A DNA stretch of 64,000 nucleotides from Moritella sp. Lineage in GTDB: Bacteria > Pseudomonadota > Gammaproteobacteria > Enterobacterales > Moritellaceae. Location: the NCBI RefSeq assembly GCF_013215705.1, contig NZ_JABSQR010000032.1, positions 1 to 64,000 of the forward strand. Reading direction: 5' to 3'. Under the pieces are notes generated by a model. The model had not been told where the DNA came from, did not search any database, and saw nothing but the letters and a program-made list of their open reading frames with translations. How positions within the stretch are numbered: the first letter of the stretch is position 1; every line of letters starts with the position of its first letter. Positions 58,615 to 64,000 of the stretch are shown one piece after another. Both the position numbers and the translations under genes were made by a program.

Positions 58615-59374
58615 GTTCTTTTCCTTCCCTTCTAATTCTGTCATTGCCGAAACTTTTATCGTCTTCAGAACCATCAAGATCTGACTCGAAAACATCTAAC
58701 TCATGAAGTAGCTCTTCTGTACGCTTTTTATCAACGTTATTTGAGTCACTTCGTAAAATCATATCAACTGCATCCTGCAATGGCTCTCGCAGTTTTCCGC
58801 TACTAATTAACTTCTCGAGTTCGTTCTTTGCTACGCCATTAATCATTTCTTCCATAGTTCGTTTTGCTACGGATTTTGCTTCTTCTGCTGCGCTATTTTT
58901 AGTTAGCTCTTTGATCTCTTTGTATCCCCAGAAGGCTAGAGCTGCAATAGCCAAACCCACAACAGTTAGTAGTACTGCGACACATGTAATCGCAACAGCA
59001 GCCAAATCAGCGTAGGTAAAATACTTTTCTTTATTTGCGATCGAACTTAGCGATGACTCGATAGACTCCAATCGACTTTTTAATTGATTTTCTTCTTTGG
59101 GTTGAACTGTCTCTGGGGGGATTGCTTCCAGCGCCTTTTCTAATGACTCTATCTTGGCTTCCATAGCATGATTTCTTTCATTGTTTAGTTGCTTCTCAAG
59201 TAGCGGTTTAATTGTATTTTCCTGCTTACTTACTGTGATAAATACTGAATTTTTTTGAGAAACGTCTGTATTGAGCTTTGACTCGCTAGCATTTGAAGAA
59301 ACTGATAATAAAGCGATGAAAATACCTAAAGAGGCTGTTCGTAATGACTTAAGCTGTGTGCAGTTAATCGACAA
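58598..59374 (-). CDS. Membrane-anchored coiled-coil protein, first gene of the ImmA/beta operon
   Basis: A 258-residue protein I do not recognise. A signal-like N-terminus (LRTASLGIFIALLSVSSNASE) is followed by a predicted coiled coil (residues about 55-115, rich in Leu/Glu/Lys heptads). Then comes one strong membrane helix (DLAAVAITCVAVLLTVVGLA) and a helical charged C-terminus predicted inside the cell. Its layout suggests a sensor with an envelope part and a cytoplasmic tail. The gene overlap ties it to the metallopeptidase. Confidence 0.65.
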   Translation of the reverse strand: MSINCTQLKSLRTASLGIFIALLSVSSNASESKLNTDVSQKNSVFITVSKQENTIKPLLEKQLNNERNHAMEAKIESLEKALEAIPPETVQPKEENQLKSRLESIESSLSSIANKEKYFTYADLAAVAITCVAVLLTVVGLAIAALAFWGYKEIKELTKNSAAEEAKSVAKRTMEEMINGVAKNELEKLISSGKLREPLQDAVDMILRSDSNNVDKKRTEELLHELDVFESDLDGSEDDKSFGNDRIRREGKEHDKVI

Positions 59375-59779
59375 ATTTTAGTCTCTTTATGTCATAGTTT
59401 AATTTTGTTCGACAAGGTTATTCGTTGTCTCATTTTTTACCGAATAAGAAGATACTTGTTCAGCGATTTCTACTTGTTACATATTTACAAATCAAGAGGA
59501 TATGATCAATAGGCAAGTGTATAATGTGTGACTCGTCTATCTCTACGACAGACTATTTGTAACATTACTTAGGTTTGAAAAAAATAGGTAGTTCCAGTAT
59601 TAATCGCTTGATTAACTACTCACATGGAATAGGGGAAATTGAGTTAGAGGAATCTGCAAGGTAAAGTAGGTAATTAGTTAACAATACACTCAGTTTGAGT
59701 GCATTTTTTATGTCTGAAATATAATTACATTGAATTAAGAGTCAGCTTTTATATAATGCTTGTTCGGCTTAAGTCGGAA
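59375..59779. other. Upstream region of the membrane-protein operon
   Basis: AT-rich and without ORFs. A hairpin CACTCA-GTT-TGAGTG followed by CATTTTTT (about 59688-59710) looks like a rho-independent terminator pointing rightwards, although no + strand gene lies directly before it. It resembles the ACACTCAATTGAGTGT hairpin of the left boundary repeat. Confidence 0.45.
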
Positions 59780-59997
59780 ACAATTTACATGGGTTCCCTA
59801 AAACCAGTATAAAGCCTTACAATTCAAGGCTTGTTAATAGTATCTATTGTATTTCTTATCTATCCACATACATGTCACCACTCATTATCGCCGCCAATCC
59901 GCCGCCAATACCCTGTAAAAATAACGCAAAAAATATAACTCAACTAAATGACTTTTAGACTAATTTTTATTACTAGTTTGATGGGGTAATGGAACCT
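59780..59997 (+). repeat. Right copy of the multi-block island-boundary repeat (attachment-site candidate)
   Basis: Block 1 is ACAATTTACATGGGTTCCCT + AAAACCA (59780-59806), followed by an unrelated hairpin (AGCCTT-ACAATT-CAAGGCT). Block 2 is GCCGCCAATACCCTGTAAAAA (59901-59921). Block 3 is TTGATGGGGTAATGGAACCT (59978-59997). It lies between the island and the prophage integrase side, as expected of an attachment site shared by two tandem elements. No tRNA was found here. Confidence 0.7.
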
Positions 59998-60332
59998 AGA
60001 TGTGTTCAACTATGCGAACGTGTGAGCATATAAGCCGCCCGACAAACTTTTATATTGCCACCTGTCGCAATGGCGGCGAAACCCGCAAAGCGGTTCTAAC
60101 CTGAGTCATGAAAATAACCCTTAGACCTCTGCTAAACCTGTTTTACCTCAAGAGTGACGCGCCCATGTTGAGGTTCTTTCGATGGATATATTTCCATATC
60201 AATTCTAGTTTTGCCAGTGCGTACCACCACTCTAGCTTGTGTTGAGCATTATTATTCTTTAGACTCAGTAGGATACAAGTTTTGGCTAGTGGAAAGCTGG
60301 GAAACAAATGCTATGCGTATCGGGAGTTTGCT
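59998..60332. other. Gene-free stretch between boundary repeat and Cys-rich gene
   Basis: No ORF, tRNA or clear repeat is recognised in these 335 bases. Confidence 0.5.
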
Positions 60333-60785
60333 ATGGAGTTAGGTGAAAGAGAAGAAATAGTAAAAGTATGGAGACAAGAGGTTATTCCTGTCATTTACCG
60401 ACAAGGGAAAGGCTTTCCTTTGCTTGTTAAGCTTCCGAATATTAAAGAGAACCACTTCTGGCTTCAAAATTCAAAGCGAAGTGAGCCAGTATGGGACAGG
60501 CAATACAAGTGCTGGGAAACGCCTAAAGCATGGTTTAATGAGTTGGTTAAGCGTTTGCTGATGCGTTTCGGTAAGTTATACATAGTTCAACCTTACCGAG
60601 AGCAGGAAAAGTGTGCCCCTGCTTGCATGAATGCCGTTGGTCATGAGTGCCAATGTTCTTGCATGGGGGTTAATCATGGATCTCATAGCTCTAGTAATGA
60701 TTGGCTAATTGTATCAGACGCATTTGCTACACGCTGGGGAGAAAAAGAGTTAGCCTGTAGGTTGATGGAAAGGGCGAATAGCTAG
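60333..60785 (+). CDS. Cys/His-rich protein of unknown function at the prophage edge
   Basis: A 150-residue protein with ATG 60333 behind GGGAG; a TTG at 60282 is in frame but poorer. The centre has a basic Trp-rich segment (FWLQNSKRSEPVWD, YKCWETPKAWF) likely to touch nucleic acid. A compact cluster CAPACMNAVGHECQCSCMG + VNHG follows, with five Cys and two His able to bind zinc. I do not recognise a named family. It is convergent with the integrase, 12 bases apart. Confidence 0.55.
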   Translation: MELGEREEIVKVWRQEVIPVIYRQGKGFPLLVKLPNIKENHFWLQNSKRSEPVWDRQYKCWETPKAWFNELVKRLLMRFGKLYIVQPYREQEKCAPACMNAVGHECQCSCMGVNHGSHSSSNDWLIVSDAFATRWGEKELACRLMERANS

Positions 60786-60797
60786 GCGTTGATAACT

Positions 60798-61784
60798 TTA
60801 CTCAATCCCAACTAACGGATTCAACCTAACCGCATCTTCTAAGTGGTCGGGTGCAAAGTGCGAATACTTCATGGTATCCACAATTGAAGCGTGTCCAAGT
60901 ATGCGCTGCAACACCAAAATATTGCCCCCGTTCATCATAAAGTGACTCGCAAAAGTATGGCGTAATACATGCGTCATTTGACCTGCGGGTAATTTTATCT
61001 TTGCGTTCTTAATGGCAGTTCTAAAGGTGGAGTCATTACAGCTCTTCGGGAATAACTTGCCCGTTCGCTTGGGTATCTGCGCTGCTAGTTTTATTGATAT
61101 TGGTACTGAGCGCGGTTTGTTACCTTTGGTACTGACGAACGTAACGATATTTTTTGTTATATGTTCACTGCGAAGATTGGCAGCTTCGCCCCAACGGCAA
61201 CCCGTGCTTAAACATATCTTTGTAATAATTAATGCATCTTTGTTGTGTGCATTTTTTAACGTTTCGAGTAGGCCGGTTATTTGCTCTGGCTGTAAAAATC
61301 CCATTTCAGGCTGTTTGTGTTTTAGCATCCGAACACCTTCAATCGGATTGCCTTTTGTCCATTCACCCAATCTGGTTAACTCGTTAAATAGGGCACGAAC
61401 ATAAGTTTGCTCATTGTTGACGGTTTTAGGACTGACTTTCTCAAGGCGTAATTTGCGGTAGGCTGCAAACATGGTTTTATCAAATTTGTTGGCTAATGGA
61501 TTACCCATCATTTTTGATAATGCCAATAATTTATTTTTGCGGTTGAATCCATCGGTGAGCGTCTGGCCGTGCAGGTTATACCAAGTTTCAATGAGATCAT
61601 TGAGCCGCTCGGTATCGTTAAGTTCTTCTAGCCAGCCTTCATCCTTGGCTTTTTTACCAATGTAAGCCTCAAAGCGTAAAGCCTCTGATTTGGTGCTAAA
61701 CCGCTTTCTAATTCTGCGACCACCGCGCCCAAATGGGTACATTTCCACAAGGTGATAGCCGTCTTGTTGCTGTGTGATTGACAT
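60798..61784 (-). CDS. int: P2-type phage integrase (tyrosine recombinase)
   Basis: 328 residues with an N-terminal arm-binding domain (GYHLVEMYPFGRGGRRIRKR), a SAM-like core and an intact catalytic domain. The residues are Arg in TGCRWGEAANL, Lys in STKGNKPRS, THVLRH, LGHAS and Tyr in MKYSHF. The pattern is of the P2/186/HP1 group. Transcription faces the left boundary, normal for int next to attL in such prophages. The broken copy at 54994-55566 shares most of its sequence. Confidence 0.93.
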   Translation of the reverse strand: MSITQQQDGYHLVEMYPFGRGGRRIRKRFSTKSEALRFEAYIGKKAKDEGWLEELNDTERLNDLIETWYNLHGQTLTDGFNRKNKLLALSKMMGNPLANKFDKTMFAAYRKLRLEKVSPKTVNNEQTYVRALFNELTRLGEWTKGNPIEGVRMLKHKQPEMGFLQPEQITGLLETLKNAHNKDALIITKICLSTGCRWGEAANLRSEHITKNIVTFVSTKGNKPRSVPISIKLAAQIPKRTGKLFPKSCNDSTFRTAIKNAKIKLPAGQMTHVLRHTFASHFMMNGGNILVLQRILGHASIVDTMKYSHFAPDHLEDAVRLNPLVGIE

Positions 61785-61999
61785 GAAATTGGCGTTATTT
61801 CCCTTTCTTATCCATTGAGTTACATTACTTTACAGTGTTACACTGTATAAATAAACAGTGGTATTGAGAGGTTAAATGGAACAACGGTATATTCAAGCGC
61901 ATCGACTGGTGTTGGAAGTGGCCGAAATTGAGGCTATCCCCGATTCCGTGATAAAAGCCTTGCGCTGGCGACAATGGAAAGTTAAAACCCATTTGTGGA

Positions 62000-62449
62000 C
62001 TAAACAGCAGTCGTTTTCACCTCGTCATCTTCAGCTTGCTCAATCAAGCGCCCGCCTTGTTGAACAAAATCATGGCGCAATAAATCTGATAGCATCGAAA
62101 AGTTAACGCCTTCTTTGGGCGTTATCCACCCCAATTCAATGGATGTCGTTAATGTTTGTTCAAACGCGGCATTCAACAATTCTGCAGGTACACCATCTTT
62201 TCCCATTTTCGGCGTGTTATTGCCCGGTGCAATTTGACCTACCTCTGGTTCCACGCTTGATGTAGATAACCAAAGCGCATATTCAGGGTGGTTTTTGGTT
62301 AAACTTAAAAATGCCTTCATAGAAACCTCAACAGTTCCGTGCTCATACTTCTGGTACGTGCGGAATGCCACGTCCAGTTTTTCAGCGAAAGCTGTTTGTG
62401 TTAACCCCTGCGTTTTGCGAATTAATTTAAATTTATCTTTTAGTTTCAT
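62000..62449 (-). CDS. P2-like prophage repressor (HTH)
   Basis: The XRE-type helix-turn-helix covers residues about 5-60 (KLIRKTQGLTQTAFAEKLDVAFRTYQKYE). The start is ATG 62449, as MKLKDKFK begins the HTH; an earlier in-frame reading crosses the operator. It has 149 residues. The C-terminal region does not show a LexA-type peptidase motif, so RecA-induced self-cleavage is not expected. It is divergent from cox, with two direct-repeat operators in between. Confidence 0.8.
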   Translation of the reverse strand: MKLKDKFKLIRKTQGLTQTAFAEKLDVAFRTYQKYEHGTVEVSMKAFLSLTKNHPEYALWLSTSSVEPEVGQIAPGNNTPKMGKDGVPAELLNAAFEQTLTTSIELGWITPKEGVNFSMLSDLLRHDFVQQGGRLIEQAEDDEVKTTAV

Positions 62450-62456
62450 TTGACTT

Positions 62457-62533
62457 GTACCATATATGGGTTTAATCTTCATTTTGTAGCTCAATTGATA
62501 CATTCTTAACGGGATGTACCAAAACTGGGTTCA
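62457..62533. promoter_or_regulatory. Direct-repeat operators between repressor and cox
   Basis: GTACCATATATGGGTTTA (62457-62474) and GTACCAAAACTGGGTTCA (62516-62533) agree at 14 of 18 positions, share GTACCA and TGGGTT halves, and face the same way. They start 59 bases apart, one next to the repressor start and one before cox. P2-type repressors bind direct rather than inverted repeats, so these are the expected lysogeny switch. Confidence 0.7.
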
Positions 62534-62561
62534 ACCTACTATTACACCACAGGAGCAACAA

Positions 62562-62801
62562 ATGACGATAGCAATTTTGATTGATACCCCGTTTTTATCT
62601 ATCCCTGAATACGCTAGGCGAACAGGCTTAAGCGTAAGAACCGTGACCGAAGATATGGAAACGGGGTTGATTCCTTTTTATCAGCGTATGCGTAAATCTA
62701 AACGTCTTGTCAATATGGTCGCACTTGCACAAATGGCCGCGACCGCAGCTGAAAGTCCAGAACCTTGGAACCATCCGCAACAAATTGGTGAAATATCATG
62801 A
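62562..62801 (+). CDS. Cox-like excisionase/regulator
   Basis: A 79-residue protein with a winged-helix/MerR-like N-terminus (FLSIPEYARRTGLSVRTVTE) typical of P2 Cox, which blocks the lysogenic promoter and helps excision. ATG 62562 has AGGAG six bases upstream. An earlier ATG (62514) lies inside the operator. Its stop overlaps the next start (ATGA). Confidence 0.78.
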   Translation: MTIAILIDTPFLSIPEYARRTGLSVRTVTEDMETGLIPFYQRMRKSKRLVNMVALAQMAATAAESPEPWNHPQQIGEIS

Positions 62802-62947
62802 CCTCAAGTTTAGCACCAGAAGAAAAGCAGCGCGGTTTGGCTTGGTGCAAAAAATTAAAACTGGATATTTTGCGCCATCAGTACAAAGAGTCTCGCTCAC
62901 CTCGCAAGCGTGAATTAATCGAAGCACAAGCTAAAAAGTTAAATTAA
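62798..62947 (+). CDS. Small early prophage protein, unknown
   Basis: A 49-residue basic protein beginning MTSSLAPEEKQRGLAWCKKL and rich in Lys/Arg. It starts in an ATGA overlap with cox. This position is a common site for small unstudied early genes in P2-like phages. No domain is recognised. Confidence 0.55.
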   Translation: MTSSLAPEEKQRGLAWCKKLKLDILRHQYKESRSPRKRELIEAQAKKLN

Positions 62948-62957
62948 GGATCTCGTT

Positions 62958-63224
62958 ATGAAAGCAGATGCTGCAATGTACCCTTGGAATGATGAAGTAT
63001 ATGTTGATATATGTGGTGCCGATATGGCTGTTTATCTTGAAAATGTCACGGGTGTCCGTGTTAGTGGCGGGTCTGATAGTTTTGTGTCTTTACGTTTTTA
63101 TCGGGTTAGTAGCTTTCTTGGAAGTTTTTCACTATCTCTACTTGAAGGTGTTGCTTTGGTTGCTAGATTAGAATCGCTAGGTGTTGAAATCCAAGGCGAC
63201 CTTGATGTGCCGGAGGTTGCGTAG
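62958..63224 (+). CDS. Early prophage protein, unknown
   Basis: An 88-residue soluble protein (start MKADAAMYPWNDEVYVDICG) with an AAGGA ribosome site. No family is recognised. Its stop overlaps the replication gene's GTG start by one base, so translational coupling is likely. Confidence 0.55.
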   Translation: MKADAAMYPWNDEVYVDICGADMAVYLENVTGVRVSGGSDSFVSLRFYRVSSFLGSFSLSLLEGVALVARLESLGVEIQGDLDVPEVA

Positions 63225-64000
63225 TGAAAACGCAATCTGAAATGTCGAGAGACTTGTATTTTGAGCACTTAACCCGTGCGGTGGATATTGAAAAGCTGTG
63301 CTTGCCTAAGATGGTTGAAACTGACCTGCTATACAAGATTGAAGCCCGTAAACGCCGTGAAAATGCAAGTTATGAAAACATGGACGCGTTTATTAAAACC
63401 ACCATTAACGACGCGGTAAAATGCGCTAAGTTTATTGTGAAAGAATTCCCCTTTGCAACTCGTAATCCTGACGATTTGCGCACACTCAGAATGAAAGTGG
63501 CTAAACCATTAAGCCACTTCATTTTGATGCAAGATGAAGAACTAAGAAAGCTGTCTCAAAATCTAGCTTGTCAAAATATTAAATTAATCGGCTCAGTCAA
63601 ACTTGCAGCGAATGAAGATGAAGAAAGCGAAGGTGGTCGCACTTATCTGGACGCGCTTGCAAGTGCTTATGTGTTAATGCGTAAAAACCTAAGGGGTTAT
63701 CACTTGATAGCACCAATGGAAGGTAAGAAGCGTTTTAAAACAGAAGACTTAGAAGTTTCGATTAGAAAAATGATTTGTGATGAGTGGATTTTGAGACAGC
63801 TTTTATCGCTGCGTACTTATTATATTGAATACTGCCAAGTGGCATTAGGTCGAGTGGGTAAAGGTAAGCACCAATCCACCATGATATCTGATATCTCTTA
63901 CAAGAACTGGACGGCAGCGCAGCGCAAAGCAATGGCGTTCATCAAGTCTATGTGTCTTGTCAATGAAGAAACGGGCGAGCGATACGATTTAGAAGAAGTC
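63224..64000 (+). CDS. Phage replication protein A, N-terminal part (runs off the window)
   Basis: An open frame of 259 codons to the window end, starting at GTG 63224 with GGAGG seven bases upstream. The stretch YKNWTAAQRKAMAFIKSMCL followed by VNEETGERYDLEEV matches the N-terminal domain of P2-like gpA, the rolling-circle replication endonuclease. The HUH and tyrosine motifs would be in the missing C-terminal half. Order int, repressor, cox, small genes, A is that of P2-like phages. Confidence 0.7.
   Translation, partial: MKTQSEMSRDLYFEHLTRAVDIEKLCLPKMVETDLLYKIEARKRRENASYENMDAFIKTTINDAVKCAKFIVKEFPFATRNPDDLRTLRMKVAKPLSHFILMQDEELRKLSQNLACQNIKLIGSVKLAANEDEESEGGRTYLDALASAYVLMRKNLRGYHLIAPMEGKKRFKTEDLEVSIRKMICDEWILRQLLSLRTYYIEYCQVALGRVGKGKHQSTMISDISYKNWTAAQRKAMAFIKSMCLVNEETGERYDLEEV

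Noticed and set aside
61876-62106. 76-residue + strand ORF between integrase and repressor
   Set aside because: It has a fair ribosome site (GAGAGG), but half of it is antisense to the repressor end and no family was recognised. It could be real, so it is noted here rather than listed.

Overview
The window looks like chromosome of a marine, cold-type gammaproteobacterium close to Moritella, Psychromonas or Shewanella. This rests on gene content and order; no database search was possible. The DNA is moderately AT-rich. The backbone carries blocks known from the 84-87 min region of the E. coli map: ubiE-ubiJ-ubiB-tatABC-tatD, rhlB/gppA/trxA/rho, ubiD-fre, hemCDXY, cyaA, cyaY-lptM-lysA-dapF-DUF484-xerC-yigB-uvrD and rarD-yigI-recQ.

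Layout. Positions 1-1000 hold the 3' end of a tRNA-Asp, one or two decayed tRNA-Asp copies with duplicated spacers, and a codA (cytosine deaminase) pseudogene with a large internal deletion. Positions 1008-6315 hold ubiquinone synthesis and Tat export genes. Positions 6357-8474 hold an aldehyde dehydrogenase and a TetR regulator behind an operator-like repeat. Positions 8550-20912 hold hemB, gppA/rhlB, trxA, rho, ubiD-fre and the hemCDXY operon. Positions 21171-28085 hold a copper/silver efflux (Cus-type) operon. It has a promoter with the 19-bp spacer of MerR/CueR-controlled promoters and ends with a Met/His-rich periplasmic protein. Positions 28173-29205 hold eight tRNA genes, a near-perfect tandem array of Val-Lys-fMet units. 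Then come cyaA, two CsrB-type regulatory RNAs flanking a chromosomal qnr gene, and cyaY through uvrD.

Positions 44163-50350 hold a four-gene operon (DUF4956 membrane protein, CotH-like/beta-helix protein, VTC-domain protein, large secreted EF-hand protein). It lies where E. coli carries pldA, between yigI and recQ. From about 53.6 kb the window becomes accessory. Two related multi-block repeats at 53613-53798 and 59780-59997 bracket a 6-kb island. The island holds a Panacea antitoxin with a probable toxin, a broken integrase, a fragment of a HerA/FtsK-like ATPase, an sce7726-type nuclease, and a three-gene operon of a membrane coiled-coil protein, an ImmA/IrrE metallopeptidase and a 'beta family' protein. 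A P2-like prophage follows (integrase, repressor, Cox, small early genes, replication protein A) and runs off the right end.

How the parts connect. The hem, ubi and tat genes serve respiration and export of folded redox proteins. cAMP (cyaA) and the Csr RNAs are global regulators, and a CRP-like site lies upstream of both cyaA and the second csrB. The accessory island has the look of a defence or addiction locus beside a prophage. The best candidates for undescribed biology are the membrane-protein/ImmA/beta operon, the Panacea-linked toxin, the VTC/CotH/DUF4956 operon and the csrB-qnr-csrB arrangement.
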